From Lysobacter terrestris (GTDB lineage: Bacteria > Pseudomonadota > Gammaproteobacteria > Xanthomonadales > Xanthomonadaceae), in contig NZ_CP060820.1 of NCBI RefSeq assembly GCF_014489475.1, positions 1,938,001 through 2,002,000 of the forward strand: a DNA stretch of 64,000 bases, written 5' to 3'. The translations under genes and the position numbers were made by a program. The notes beneath the pieces are model-generated. The model made no database searches. It had not been told where the DNA came from and saw only the letters and a program-made list of their open reading frames with translations. Positions 1 to 10,427 of this stretch are shown here, in pieces (position 1 is the stretch's first letter; every line of letters begins with the position of its first letter).

Positions 1-1011
1 ATGGTGACCAGCGCGCTGCACCACCCGGACCCGACCTACCACGCATACATGGAGGACATCCTGTTCCGGCAGACCGCGAAGCGCTACGCGCAATCGTGGG
101 ACCACCACCAGCCGCCGTGGTACCACCTGACCGTGATGGCCTCGATGTGGCTGCCGTTGCTGCTCGCGTTGCCGTGGGCGCTGCCGGCGTGGAAGCGGCG
201 CCTGCAGCGCCGCGATCCGCGCTACCTGCTGCCGCTGCTGTGGTGGGCGCTGGTCCTGCTGTTCTTCTCCATTCCCAACGGCAAGCGCGATGTCTACATC
301 CTGCCGGCGTTGCCGATGGCGTGCCTGGCGTTCGCGCCGCTGCTGCCGGGCATCGTGCGTAAGGCCTGGCCGCGGCGCATCGCGTTCGCGTTCGCCGCGC
401 TGTTCGCGCTGCTGTTGACCGGCGCCGGCCTGGCGATGCTGCTGGGCAATCCGGGGTTCGAAGCCAAGCTCATCGGCGATCGCGGCCTGCACGCCAGCGC
501 TGCGCCGTTCGCGTGGACGCTGCTGGCGATGGGCGGTGGCGCGTGGGCCGGCCTGCTGTGGTTCGGCCTGCGCCGGCCGCTGGCCGCGCTGCTGTCGAGC
601 CTGGCGGTGGTCTGGGTGCTCTACGGCCTGCTGGTGTATCCCCTGTTGAACGACTCCAGTTCGGCGCGCGGGCTGATGACCGCCATCGACCGGCGCCTGC
701 CCGCCGACGCGCAGCTGGGCCTGGTGGCGTGGAAGGAGCAGAACCTGCTCATGGCGCAGCGCCCGGCGGCGACGTTCGGTTTCCGCGTGCCTTGGCACGA
801 GCAGCTGCGGCAAGCCATCGCCTGGCAGGGCGAAGCCCCGCAGCGACGCTGGCTGCTGGTGCAGGAGCCGGCGTTGTCGGAGTGCATCGACCGGAGCAAG
901 GCGGAATTCGCCGGGCGTTCCAACCGGCGCGCGTGGTGGCTGGTGCCGGCGACGGCGGTGGTGCCCGGCTGCAGGCCGGCGGCGAAGCCGGACGCAGCGG
1001 ATCCCGACTGA
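1..1011 (+). CDS. ArnT-like glycosyltransferase family 39/83 membrane protein, 3' part
   Basis: The frame is open from the first base, so the real start lies before the window; the ATG at position 1 falls inside the protein. The 336 visible residues have several hydrophobic segments (about residues 49-62, 78-90, 98-116, 128-147, 170-188, 195-215). Residues 91-105 (IPNGKRDVYILPALP) match the conserved 'KRxxYILPxxP' stretch of ArnT/PMT_2 enzymes, which transfer sugars from polyprenyl-phosphate donors to lipid A or proteins at the periplasmic face of the inner membrane. The C-terminal 120 residues would be periplasmic. The catalytic N-terminal loop is off the edge, so the acceptor cannot be judged. 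The next gene is convergent. Confidence 0.75.
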   Translation: MVTSALHHPDPTYHAYMEDILFRQTAKRYAQSWDHHQPPWYHLTVMASMWLPLLLALPWALPAWKRRLQRRDPRYLLPLLWWALVLLFFSIPNGKRDVYILPALPMACLAFAPLLPGIVRKAWPRRIAFAFAALFALLLTGAGLAMLLGNPGFEAKLIGDRGLHASAAPFAWTLLAMGGGAWAGLLWFGLRRPLAALLSSLAVVWVLYGLLVYPLLNDSSSARGLMTAIDRRLPADAQLGLVAWKEQNLLMAQRPAATFGFRVPWHEQLRQAIAWQGEAPQRRWLLVQEPALSECIDRSKAEFAGRSNRRAWWLVPATAVVPGCRPAAKPDAADPD

Positions 1012-1042
1012 ACGCGCGACTACGGGACCGGCGGTCGTACTC

Positions 1043-1803
1043 CTACGGCGCCTGCCCGTTCTGCAGGAGCCACAGCATGATGGTCTTCTGCCGCACGTAG
1101 TTGGCGCGCACGTAGGCGTAGACCAGGCCGTGCCAGCCATCGCGGAAGCCGCCGCGCAGCAGGTAGCCGCGCCAGAAGCGCCACGCCGGCGATACGATCA
1201 GCTTGCCCAGCGTCGCGCGCTTGCCGCGGGCGAAATCGTGCTGCGCCATCATCCGCGCGTAGCGCTGGGTCTTCTGCAGTTGCTGCTCGAGCGAGCGGTA
1301 CGGGTGGTGGACGAGGTCGCCGCGCAGCGTGCGCACCGCGCCATCGACGCTCGCCGCTTCGTGGACCTCGCGCGTGCCGCGCCAGCCGCCGCGGCGGCGG
1401 TCGAACAGACGCAGCACGCGATCGGGATAGGCATTACCGTGGCGCAGGAACTTGCCGAAGTACTCGCTCAGGCGGGCGAAGCGGAAGCCGGCGGCGTCGC
1501 CGAAACCGCGGCCACGTTCGGCCTCGATCGCGCCGCGCAGCGTGGCATCGACGCGTTCGTCGGCGTCCAGGCACAGCACCCAGTCGTGCATGCACTGATC
1601 GACCGCGAACTGCTTCTGGCTGCGGAAACCGTCGAACGGCCGCAGCAGCACGCGTGCGCCCAGGCGCTGCGCGATCTCGACGGTCGCATCGGTCGAATGC
1701 GAGTCGACCACGACGATCTCGTCGCAGAACGCCAGCGACGCGATGCAGTCGGCGATGCGGTCGGCCTCGTTGAACGTGATAATGCAGGCCGATAGCGGGA
1801 CAC
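1043..1803 (-). CDS. family 2 glycosyltransferase (LPS core type), apparent frameshift at its start
   Basis: GT-A fold glycosyltransferase resembling the WaaE/KdtX group, which adds a sugar to the LPS inner core in the cytoplasm. It shows the first strand 'CIITFNEADR', then VVDSHSTD, the metal-site motif LDADERVD and a C-terminal basic tail. The first ATG in the main frame is at 1711, which would delete the nucleotide-binding first strand. Upstream of it the frame still encodes that conserved strand, but meets a TAA at about 1841-1843 without any ATG, GTG or TTG. A GTG at 1801-1803 lies one frame off. One extra C in the run at about 1797-1799 would give a start MSPLSACIITFNEAD and a protein of about 253 residues, the family's usual size. 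This is either a true frameshift or a sequencing error. The gene is head-to-head with the one starting at 1833. Confidence 0.75.
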
Positions 1804-1832
1804 GGTCCGGTGAGGCAGGCGAGGAAGCGTTG

Positions 1833-2882
1833 ATGGCGGATTACCTGTTGTTCGCGACAGAGCGCTATGCGTTGCCCATCCTGCAACCGCTGGCGCACGC
1901 CCTGCAAGCGCAGGGCCATGGCGTGCACGCCTGGTTCGTCGATGGCGCCGCCGGCGCGAGGCTGCCGGCGCCGGTGCACATGGTCGGCCTGCGCGAAGCG
2001 GTGGCGCTGCGGCCGCACGCGGTGTTCAGCGCGGCGAACTGGGTGCCGACGTTCGTGGGCGGGGCGAAGGTGCAGCTGTTCCACGGTTTCAACGTGGAGA
2101 AACGCTCGGACGAACGCGGGCATTTCCGCGTGCGCGGCCTGTTCGACCTGTACTGCACGCAGGGCCCGGCCACGACCGCGCCGTTCCGCGCACTGGCGGC
2201 GCGCGAGCGCCATTTCGCCGTGGTCGAAACCGGCTGGCCCAAGCTCGACCCGCTGTTCCGTGACGACGACGGTTCGGCCGCCGCGCTGCGCGCGCCCGCG
2301 GGCACGCGGTCGGTGGTGATGTTCGCCTCGACCTTCACCGAACGCCTCAGCGCCGCCCCGCACCTGTTCGACGCGATCGCCGCCGAAGTCGCGCGCGGCG
2401 AGCGCTACTGGCTGCTCACCCTGCACCCGAAGTGCCCGCCCGAACTGTTCGCGCGCTACCGCGCGCTGGCCGGGGCGAACGCGGCCTTCATCGAGACCGA
2501 ACAGCTGGTCGCCGCGCAGCGCGCCGCGGACGTGCTGGTCGCCGATACCACTTCGGTGGTGTCGGAATTTGTCATTCAGCGCAAGCCGGTGGTGACGTTC
2601 CGCAACCGCGCGCCCAAGCCGCACATGCTGGACTTCATCGATCCGGCGCAATTAGCGGCGATGCTCGAGCGCGCCTTTGCCCCGGATGCCGCGTTGCAGG
2701 CGGCGCTGGCGGCGTATGCCGATGCGATCCATCCGTACCGGGACGGCCGTTCCTCCGAGCGCGTGATCGCCGCGACGCAGGCGCTGGCGCGCGGCGAACT
2801 CGGCACGCTCGCGCGCAAGCCGCTGGCGTCGCTGTGGCGTGGGCTGCAGATCCGCCGCGAGCTGGGTTACTGGGGTCGCTGA
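1833..2882 (+). CDS. CDP-glycerol glycerophosphotransferase-like protein
   Basis: 349 residues with a GT-B-like arrangement. The N-terminal half begins MADYLLFATERYALP, followed by the conserved stretch VQLFHGFNVEKRS (about residues 85-97). The C-terminal half carries LLTLHPKCPPELF and VLVADTTSVVSEFVIQRKPVV, typical of the TagB/TagF (Glyphos_transf) family, which moves glycerol-phosphate or related groups onto cell-surface polymers. The start at 1833 is preceded by GAGGAAG at a proper distance. An earlier in-frame ATG at 1743 would add residues with no family resemblance. Standing beside two envelope glycosyltransferases, it probably decorates LPS or a capsule. The substrate is unknown. Confidence 0.65.
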   Translation: MADYLLFATERYALPILQPLAHALQAQGHGVHAWFVDGAAGARLPAPVHMVGLREAVALRPHAVFSAANWVPTFVGGAKVQLFHGFNVEKRSDERGHFRVRGLFDLYCTQGPATTAPFRALAARERHFAVVETGWPKLDPLFRDDDGSAAALRAPAGTRSVVMFASTFTERLSAAPHLFDAIAAEVARGERYWLLTLHPKCPPELFARYRALAGANAAFIETEQLVAAQRAADVLVADTTSVVSEFVIQRKPVVTFRNRAPKPHMLDFIDPAQLAAMLERAFAPDAALQAALAAYADAIHPYRDGRSSERVIAATQALARGELGTLARKPLASLWRGLQIRRELGYWGR

Positions 2883-2908
2883 CTAACGCCGCTGCCCAGC
2901 CGGCACGC

Positions 2909-4429
2909 TCACCAGCGCAGCGGACGCCGCGCCAGCGTGCGCGACAAGCGTTCGTACAGCGCGACCGCGTCGGCTTCGGGCAGGAAACGCACGCGCAGCG
3001 GTGGCGCCATCGCGCCGGCGCCGGCGGTGTCCAGCCACAGGGTCGCGGTGCCGCAGCGGCGGTCGAGCGGATTGCGGGTGAGCTGCAGCGCCTGCAGCTT
3101 GTCGATCTCGGCGAATCGCCAGTGCCGGCTCCACCAGCCTTCGCGTACGGCGACGAGTTCGTCGTTCACCGCATAGCCCGCGGCGCGGACGTGGCGCCGG
3201 GCGATGTACGCGGTCCACGGCAGCCACAGCAGCACGAGCAGCGCCCAGACGCCGATCCACCACGCGGCGATCGCAGTGAACAGGAGCGCGAACGGCAGGC
3301 CGGGCAGGGCCAGCCGCCACCACGCACGCGCGGGCAGCGCACGCCAGTCGAGCTGCGCCCACGCCGCACGCGGCAGCAGGTGTTCGATCAGCGCGTCGCA
3401 GGCCGCGGGCGTGGCCACCGGCGCGAGTTCGCGCAGCGCGCGCGGCTGGTTCTGCTGTTCGGCGACGGCGGTGTCGATGTCGAGGCTGCGGCGCTTCAGC
3501 AACCGGTGCATCAGTGTCTCGCGCAGCGTCCAGGCCTGGATGCGGCGACGCGAGGCACTGGTGCGCCAGCGCGCGAGCAGGCCGCGTTCCACCGTGAGCC
3601 GGCGCCCGCTTTCGCTCAGGCGGAAGCCGTAGTACTGCAGCAGCGCCAGCAGGATCGAGAACAGGCGCAACAGCGCGACCACCAGCAGCACCAGGCTGAC
3701 GCCGGCCACGGCCAGGGAGACCGGGTGCTGCGTGCCGTTGTCGCTGGCCCAGCCGAGCGCCCATTGGCCCCAGTGCTCGATCAGGTTGGGCATGAGCCGC
3801 GGACTGAATTGCGAGAGGCCACCGACGGCGGCGCCGATGAGGATCAGGCCGCGGTTCGACACCAGCCCCAGGCGCACGACTTCGCCGGGCGGCAGCGCCA
3901 GCAGCGGCGTCGGCGCCACGGCGGTAGCGGCGGGCTCGACGGCGGCACCGCGGCGGCGCACCAGCGCCTCCAGTGCGAGTGCATCGGCCAACTTGAGCAC
4001 GCGCATTTCCGCTTCGGGTTTCTGCCCGCCCGCGGATTCCAATCGCACTTCGGCGACGCCGAAGAGGCGATGCAGCACCGACTGCTGCAGGCCCACGTTG
4101 TGGATCCGCGCGAACGGGATCACCCGCACGCTACGTTCGAGCAGGCCGCTGCGCACGACCAGCGCGTCGCCGCTGACGCCGTAGCGGTAGGTGAGGTAGC
4201 GCCACACCGCCGTCAGCGCGAGCGCGCCCACGCCGATGAGCGGCCACAGTTCGTTGCGGTCGCCGCCGAAGAAGAACGCCGCGACCAGCGGCACGATGAA
4301 CTGCTTGAGCTGCTGCAGCAGCACGAACAGCCAGGACATCGGGTGCAGGCGCTGGTCGACGCGGATGGCGTCGCCCCCGGGCGCTGGTTGCGGACTGGCT
4401 TCCACGACGGGCGAATCAGTCGTCGTCAT
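2909..4429 (-). CDS. bacterial PH domain membrane protein, YdbT-like
   Basis: 506 residues with repeated bPH2 (DUF304/PF03703) modules, each made of paired membrane segments followed by a beta-rich PH domain. The signatures are 'RFARIHNVGLQQSVLHRLFG'-type strands near residues 95-125 and equivalents such as SRRRIQAWTLRETLMHRL and EIDKLQALQLTRNPLDRR later on. Hydrophobic pairs lie near residues 32-75, 215-260 and 355-395. Family members sit in the inner membrane and have no settled function in Gram-negative bacteria. The start overlaps the end of the upstream PH-domain gene by 14 bp, so the two are translationally linked; the lipid A acyltransferase gene precedes both. Confidence 0.8.
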   Translation of the reverse strand: MTTTDSPVVEASPQPAPGGDAIRVDQRLHPMSWLFVLLQQLKQFIVPLVAAFFFGGDRNELWPLIGVGALALTAVWRYLTYRYGVSGDALVVRSGLLERSVRVIPFARIHNVGLQQSVLHRLFGVAEVRLESAGGQKPEAEMRVLKLADALALEALVRRRGAAVEPAATAVAPTPLLALPPGEVVRLGLVSNRGLILIGAAVGGLSQFSPRLMPNLIEHWGQWALGWASDNGTQHPVSLAVAGVSLVLLVVALLRLFSILLALLQYYGFRLSESGRRLTVERGLLARWRTSASRRRIQAWTLRETLMHRLLKRRSLDIDTAVAEQQNQPRALRELAPVATPAACDALIEHLLPRAAWAQLDWRALPARAWWRLALPGLPFALLFTAIAAWWIGVWALLVLLWLPWTAYIARRHVRAAGYAVNDELVAVREGWWSRHWRFAEIDKLQALQLTRNPLDRRCGTATLWLDTAGAGAMAPPLRVRFLPEADAVALYERLSRTLARRPLRW

Positions 4430-4913
4430 GGTCGATCTGCCGGCCCAGCACGTCGCGCAGGCGTTCGGCGTCGCCTTCGTCCAGGTGCGCCAGGGTGACG
4501 GCGCTGTGGCGCGTGCCGGCGGTGTGCACGACCAGCGTCGCCAGCCGACGGCGGCGCTGCAGCGGGCCGCGCTTGAGGTCGAGGTGCTGCACGCGCGTCG
4601 CCGGCACGCGCGTCTCGCGCTGGAACATCCGTCCGCGCCGGATCGCGATGCCGTCCTCGTCCAGGCGCCACGCGACGTGGCGGAACTGCCGCAGCCCCAG
4701 CCATAGCCCGCCGAGCGCGACCACCACCACGCCGCAGAGCGCGCCGAGCAGGCCGGGCCCGTCGAGCGCGGTGCCCAGCACGAATCCCGCGAACGCCGCC
4801 GGAATCGCCAAGCCCATGCGCGACAGCACGAACAGCGCCCGCGCCCGCGCCGGCAGTGGTTGCCAGTCCGCCATCGACGGTGCCGGCGGCATCGTTGCGA
4901 CTGCCTCGTTCAT
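4416..4913 (-). CDS. bacterial PH domain membrane protein, YdbS-like
   Basis: 165 residues: a Pro/Ala-rich N-terminus, two adjacent membrane segments (about residues 28-48 and 52-72), then one bPH2 domain ending in ..AERLRDVLGRQIDHDDD. The motif TRVQHLDLKRGPLQRRRRLATLVV is the diagnostic bPH2 core (positions about 112-135). YdbS and YdbT-type proteins are usually encoded as a pair, as here, and probably form a membrane complex. The ATG at 4913 sits two bases from the end of the lipid A acyltransferase gene, so the three genes form one operon. A longer upstream frame exists but overlaps the acyltransferase gene and is rejected. Confidence 0.8.
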   Translation of the reverse strand: MNEAVATMPPAPSMADWQPLPARARALFVLSRMGLAIPAAFAGFVLGTALDGPGLLGALCGVVVVALGGLWLGLRQFRHVAWRLDEDGIAIRRGRMFQRETRVPATRVQHLDLKRGPLQRRRRLATLVVHTAGTRHSAVTLAHLDEGDAERLRDVLGRQIDHDDD

Positions 4914-4915
4914 GC

Positions 4916-5845
4916 TCAGCGTATCCCCCGGTACGGATTGTCGTAGCCGCTGCCCGACGGCCGCAGCGTATAGCGCTTGTACGTCCACTGGTACTGCGTC
5001 GGATCGCGCCGCGCGATGCGTTCGAGCGCGGCATTGAGCGCAGTAACGGCAACGATCGGATCGGCATCGCCGACAGCGTCCGGCGCGGCTTCCACGTGCA
5101 GGGCGAAGGCGGGCTGGCCATCGCGGCCGCTGTCGAGGCGCTCGCACCAGGCGAACACCACCGCCGCGCCGGTGCGATGGGCGAGCCGACCCAGCAGGGT
5201 CATCGTCAACGCGGGTACGCCGAAGAAGGGGGCGAACTCGCCATCGCCCTGCTTGGGCTGCTGGTCGGGCAGGATGCCCACCACGCCGCCGTCCTTGAGC
5301 AGCTTGAACAGCTGGCGCACGCCCGGCCCTTCGGCGCGGACCTGGGTGACGCGCGCGGCGTTGGCGTCGTCGGCGCGCACGCGGCGCAGGAAGGCATCGC
5401 CGACCGGGGATTCCGGCGGCGCATACAGGATCGCCAGCGGCGTGTGCGCCGCGAGCCACTGGTTGAGCAGTTCCCAGTTGCCGTAATGCGGCGCCGCCAC
5501 GATCACGCCGCGCCCGGCGCGGATCGCCGCGTCGAAGCGGTCGACGCCGTGTTCCTCGCGGATCAGCGCGAGGTTCTCGGCGTGCGGCCGGGTCCACAGC
5601 CGCAGCGTCTCGATCGCCTGCCGCGCGGTCGTGCGCACGATGCGCTGCTGCAGTTCCTCGCGTTGCGCGGGGAGCAGCGCGGGTTCGATGAGTTCGAGGT
5701 TGCGGCGCGCAACGCGGGCTTCGCGGGTGTTACGCCGCAGCATCAGCGCCGCCGCCGCATCGCCCAGCCGCAGCAACCACGGCCAGGGCAGACGGGTGAG
5801 CAGCGAAGCGAAGGCGTACAGGACGCGGGCGATGAGGTCATGCAT
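4916..5845 (-). CDS. lysophospholipid / lipid A late acyltransferase (LpxL/HtrB family)
   Basis: 309 residues of the LpxL/LpxM (PF03279) family, which transfers a secondary acyl chain onto Kdo-lipid A at the inner membrane. The catalytic HX4E motif is visible as APHYGNWELL, with His120 and Glu125. An N-terminal amphipathic/membrane segment covers residues 1-25, and a downstream block GILPDQQPKQGDGEFAPFFG is typical of the family. The start MHDLIARVLYAF at 5845 was chosen because the earlier ATG (5941) would add 32 basic residues without family similarity. It is first in the operon with two PH-domain membrane proteins. Whether it adds the first or second secondary acyl chain cannot be decided from sequence alone. 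Confidence 0.85.
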   Translation of the reverse strand: MHDLIARVLYAFASLLTRLPWPWLLRLGDAAAALMLRRNTREARVARRNLELIEPALLPAQREELQQRIVRTTARQAIETLRLWTRPHAENLALIREEHGVDRFDAAIRAGRGVIVAAPHYGNWELLNQWLAAHTPLAILYAPPESPVGDAFLRRVRADDANAARVTQVRAEGPGVRQLFKLLKDGGVVGILPDQQPKQGDGEFAPFFGVPALTMTLLGRLAHRTGAAVVFAWCERLDSGRDGQPAFALHVEAAPDAVGDADPIVAVTALNAALERIARRDPTQYQWTYKRYTLRPSGSGYDNPYRGIR

Positions 5846-5949
5846 GGGCCCGCGAGTGTAGCGTCGCGGTGCCGCGCTCCCGCAGTTGGCGTGTCGCGTT
5901 CGCGCGCGGGCCCGTAGGATTCGTGTCCCTTCCTTTCGCATCCGACCGC

Positions 5950-6390
5950 ATGCTTGCCCTGATCCAGCGCGTCACCGAAGCCCGCGTCAGCGTCGATGGC
6001 GAAACCGTCGGCGCCATCGGCCCCGGCCTGCTCGCCCTGGTCGGGGTCGAGCCCGGCGATGGCGCCGCACAGGTCGCCCGCATGGCCGAACGCCTGCTGG
6101 GCTACCGCGTCTTCGACGACGGGCAGGGGCGGATGAACCTCAGCCTGGCCGACACCGGCGGCGGCCTGCTGCTGGTCAGCCAGTTCACCCTGGCGGCCGA
6201 CACCCGCAAGGGCATGCGCGCCGGCTTCCAGACTGCCGCCGCGCCGGAGGCAGCTGAACCCGTGTTCAGCCAGCTGCTGGCAACGTGCCGGCAAAAGCAC
6301 GCGCCGGGGGTGGAAACCGGGCGGTTCGGTGCCCATATGGTGGTCAGCCTGGTCAACGACGGACCGGTGACCTTCCTGCTCAAGGCGTAG
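5950..6390 (+). CDS. dtd: D-aminoacyl-tRNA deacylase
   Basis: 146 residues, full length for DTD, which removes D-amino acids (and glycine from tRNA-Ala) mischarged on tRNA in the cytoplasm. The N-terminus MLALIQRVTEARVSVDG, the motif SQFTL (around residue 78) and the C-terminal NDGPVTF (Gly-cisPro-type motif region) are all present. The ATG at 5950 fits the canonical family start; an upstream in-frame ATG at 5869 only adds basic residues. The stop codon TAG is the first part of a GTAGGGCGGGC palindromic repeat that follows directly. The gene is divergent from the lpxL operon. Confidence 0.93.
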   Translation: MLALIQRVTEARVSVDGETVGAIGPGLLALVGVEPGDGAAQVARMAERLLGYRVFDDGQGRMNLSLADTGGGLLLVSQFTLAADTRKGMRAGFQTAAAPEAAEPVFSQLLATCRQKHAPGVETGRFGAHMVVSLVNDGPVTFLLKA

Positions 6391-6412
6391 GGCGGGCTCC
6401 AGCCCGCCATCC
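6388..6412. repeat. GTAGGGCGGGC-type palindrome at the dtd stop codon
   Basis: GGCGGGCT-CC-AGCCCGCC (6392-6409) forms a perfect hairpin, and its leading GTAG contains the dtd stop codon. Similar elements occur at about 31937 and 50249. It may act as a weak transcription terminator, but no T-run follows. Confidence 0.6.
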
Positions 6413-6485
6413 CACGGAAGCACCCCGGGGTCCCTCGGCCGCCTCCGTTGGATCAGGCCACCCGCCCGGCAGTACCCGCTTCCGC

Positions 6486-6494
6486 TGGTATAAT
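6486..6494 (+). promoter_or_regulatory. extended -10 promoter of rpoD
   Basis: TGGTATAAT: a perfect TATAAT at 6489-6494 preceded by the TG of an extended -10 element. No good -35 hexamer is seen at 16-18 bp. Transcription from about 6501 would give a leader of about 32 bases before the rpoD ATG at 6533. Confidence 0.65.
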
Positions 6495-6532
6495 GCTTGG
6501 TTCCCTTAGTACCCCTTCCCGGTGTCCACTTC

Positions 6533-8395
<1,863 letters not shown>

Positions 8396-8417
8396 GTTCG
8401 CCCGCACCGATGCAACG

Positions 8418-8450
8418 CGAAGCCCCGCCAAGTGCGGGGCTTCGTGTTTT
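8418..8450 (+). terminator. rho-independent terminator of rpoD
   Basis: The 11-bp stem CGAAGCCCCGC / GCGGGGCTTCG (8418-8428 with 8434-8444), with loop CAAGT, is followed by TGTTTT. It lies 23 bp after the rpoD stop codon. Confidence 0.88.
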
Positions 8451-8464
8451 CGGCGGAGTGCCGC

Positions 8465-8470
8465 CATAAT
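8465..8470 (+). promoter_or_regulatory. candidate -10 box of the tRNA-Ile2 gene
   Basis: CATAAT lies 11 bases before the mature 5' end of the tRNA. No convincing -35 element is visible because the rpoD terminator occupies that position. Confidence 0.4.
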
Positions 8471-8481
8471 TGCGCCGCGAC

Positions 8482-8554
8482 GGGCCTATAGCTCAATGGT
8501 TAGAGCAGAGGACTCATAATCCTTTGGTTCCAGGTTCGAGTCCTGGTGGGCCCA
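8482..8554 (+). tRNA. tRNA-Ile2, anticodon CAU
   Basis: A 73-base cloverleaf. The acceptor GGGCCTA pairs with TGGGCCC (one G-U), and the discriminator is A. The anticodon loop CTCATAA sits on stem GAGGA/TCCTT, and the T arm is CCAGG-TTCGAGT-CCTGG. CCA is not encoded. The ACTCATAAT anticodon arm matches the minor isoleucine tRNA, whose C34 is changed to lysidine by TilS so that it reads AUA, rather than elongator Met or fMet. It could be mislabelled tRNA-Met by anticodon alone. Confidence 0.9.
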
Positions 8555-8667
8555 GTACCGAGCGCGCAGCGCGAACTTCTTCGTCTTCTTCTCTACTTTT
8601 CCGTGGCTGCACCGCTAGGCGATGCAGTGTCCCGCGATGAAGCAGGTTGGCGGCGCGGAAGTTTCCT

Positions 8668-9870
8668 TCAGAACGAATCGGCCGGCACGCGCACCGCGCC
8701 TTCCATCAGCACGCGCGCGCTGCGGCTCATGATCGCCTTGGTAACGGTCCACTGGCCGTCGACGCGTTGCGCCTGCGCGCCGACGCGCAACGTGCCGGAG
8801 GGATGGCCGAAGCGCACTGCTTCGCGGCCCTTGTCGGTGATGGCTCCGCCGCCGGCGGCGAGGTTCACCAGGGTGCCGGGGATCGATGCGGCGGTGCCGA
8901 TGGCGACCGCGGCCGTGCCCATCATCGCGTGGTGCAGCTTGCCCATCGACAGTGCGCGCACGTGCAGGTCGATCTCGCTGGCGGCGATGTGCTTGCCGCT
9001 GGAGGCGACGTAATCCTGCGCCGGCGCGACGAAGGCGACCTTCGGGGTGTGCTGGCGCGTGGCGGCGTCTTCGACCTTCGCGATCAGGCCCATGCGCACC
9101 GCGCCGTGCGCCCGGATCGCCTCGAACTTCGCCAGCGCGGCCTTGTCGTCGTTGATCGCCGGCTGCAGTTCGGTGCCGCTGTAACCCAGCTCGGCGGCGT
9201 TAAGGAAAATGGTCGGGATGCCGGCATTGATCAGCGTGGCCTTGAGCGTGCCCACGCCGGGCACTTCGAGGTCGTCGACGAGGTTCCCGGTCGGGAACAT
9301 CGCGCCGCCGCCTTCGCCTTCATCGGACGGGTCGAGGAACTCCAGCTGGATCTCCGCGGCCGTGAAGGTCACGCCGTCGAGCTCGAAATCGCCGGTTTCC
9401 TGCACTTCGCCATTGCTGACCGGCACGTGCGCGACGATGGTCTTGCCGATGTTCGCCTGCCAGATGCGCACGACCGCGGTGCCGTCGCGCGGGATGCGCG
9501 ACGCATCGACCAGGCCGTTGGCGATCGCGAACGGGCCGACCGCGGAAGACAGGTTGCCGCAGTTGCCGCTCCAGTCGACGAAGGCGGTGTCGATCGAGAC
9601 CTGGCCGTAGAGGTAGTCGACGTCGTGATCGGGCACGTCCGACTTCGCGATGATCACGCACTTGCTGGTGCTCGACGTCGCGCCGCCCATGCCGTCGGTG
9701 TGCTTGCCGTAGGGATCGGGCGAACCGATCACGCGCATCAGCAGCGCATCGCGCGCCGGCCCGACCACCTGCGCCGCCTGCGGCAGGTCCTGCAGGCGGA
9801 AGAACACGCCCTTGCTGGTGCCGCCGCGCATGTAGGTGGCGGGGATGCGGAGTTGCGGGGCGTGGGTCAT
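8668..9870 (-). CDS. prpF: 2-methylaconitate cis-trans isomerase PrpF
   Basis: 400 residues, the normal PrpF length (two diaminopimelate-epimerase-like halves). It starts with IPATYMRGGTSKGVFF, the conserved N-terminal signature, and later shows GNCGNLSSAVGPFAI and GKLHHAMMGTAAV. PrpF isomerises the trans/cis 2-methylaconitate made by AcnD, so that AcnD plus PrpF replace PrpD in the 2-methylcitrate cycle for propionyl-CoA breakdown. acnD lies upstream on the same strand, with one SRPBCC gene between. prpB and prpC are not in the window. Confidence 0.93.
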   Translation of the reverse strand: MTHAPQLRIPATYMRGGTSKGVFFRLQDLPQAAQVVGPARDALLMRVIGSPDPYGKHTDGMGGATSSTSKCVIIAKSDVPDHDVDYLYGQVSIDTAFVDWSGNCGNLSSAVGPFAIANGLVDASRIPRDGTAVVRIWQANIGKTIVAHVPVSNGEVQETGDFELDGVTFTAAEIQLEFLDPSDEGEGGGAMFPTGNLVDDLEVPGVGTLKATLINAGIPTIFLNAAELGYSGTELQPAINDDKAALAKFEAIRAHGAVRMGLIAKVEDAATRQHTPKVAFVAPAQDYVASSGKHIAASEIDLHVRALSMGKLHHAMMGTAAVAIGTAASIPGTLVNLAAGGGAITDKGREAVRFGHPSGTLRVGAQAQRVDGQWTVTKAIMSRSARVLMEGAVRVPADSF

Positions 9871-9977
9871 GGCGTGCTCGGAGTTGAGTGTTTGCCGTCT
9901 CCCGATGCGGCGAGCGACCTGCTGTTCTTCGCGACTGAAGCAGGTCCTTCGCTACGCTCGGGATGACGGTGATGGGG

Positions 9978-10427
9978 TCAGGGATTGTCGGGGATATTCG
10001 GTTCGACCAGCTGCGCGAGCAGGGCCAGCGATTCCTGCCAGCCCAGGTAGCAGAACTCGACCGGAATCGCGTCGGGAATGCCCTGCTGGACGATGTGCAG
10101 TTCGGTGCCGCACAGCACCGGCTTCAGCGTCACCGTCACTTCCATCACGCCGGGCAGTCCGGGATTTTCGAACTGGTCGTTGTAGCGCAGCTTCTCGTTC
10201 GGCACGAGTTCGAGGTAGGTGCCACCGAACGAATGGCTGCTGCCGGTACCGAAGTTGGTGAACGACATGCGGTAACTGCCGCCGACGCGCGCATCCATCG
10301 CATGGACCTTGCCGGTGAAGCCGTGCGGCGGCAGCCACTTCGCCATCGCCTCGGGATCGAGGAAGGCGCGGTAGACGCGATCGGCGGGGGCCTTGAGGAC
10401 GCGGTGCAGGGTGACGGTTCCGGGCAT
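9978..10427 (-). CDS. SRPBCC (AHSA1-like) family protein
   Basis: 149 residues of the START/Bet v1 hydrophobic-pocket fold. The N-terminus VTLHRVLKAPADRVYRAFLD PEAMAKW is the classic AHSA1 entry strand and helix, and the later block FGGTYLELVPNEKLRYNDQF followed by TVTLKPVLCGTELHIVQQG forms the barrel. Such proteins bind small hydrophobic ligands or act as Hsp90-activator homologues; no specific role is known. It lies between prpF and acnD on the same strand, so it may be co-transcribed with the propionate genes, but the gaps (107 and 155 bp) are wide enough for its own promoter. Confidence 0.8.
   Translation of the reverse strand: MPGTVTLHRVLKAPADRVYRAFLDPEAMAKWLPPHGFTGKVHAMDARVGGSYRMSFTNFGTGSSHSFGGTYLELVPNEKLRYNDQFENPGLPGVMEVTVTLKPVLCGTELHIVQQGIPDAIPVEFCYLGWQESLALLAQLVEPNIPDNP

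Noticed and set aside
2432-4498. A 688-codon plus-strand frame opposite the PH-domain genes.
   Set aside because: Overlaps the end of the glycerophosphotransferase gene in another frame and is low-complexity.
8482-8554. tRNA read as tRNA-Met because of the CAU anticodon, or as an integration site.
   Set aside because: The anticodon arm and body match the minor tRNA-Ile; no integrase or duplicated 3' end lies downstream.
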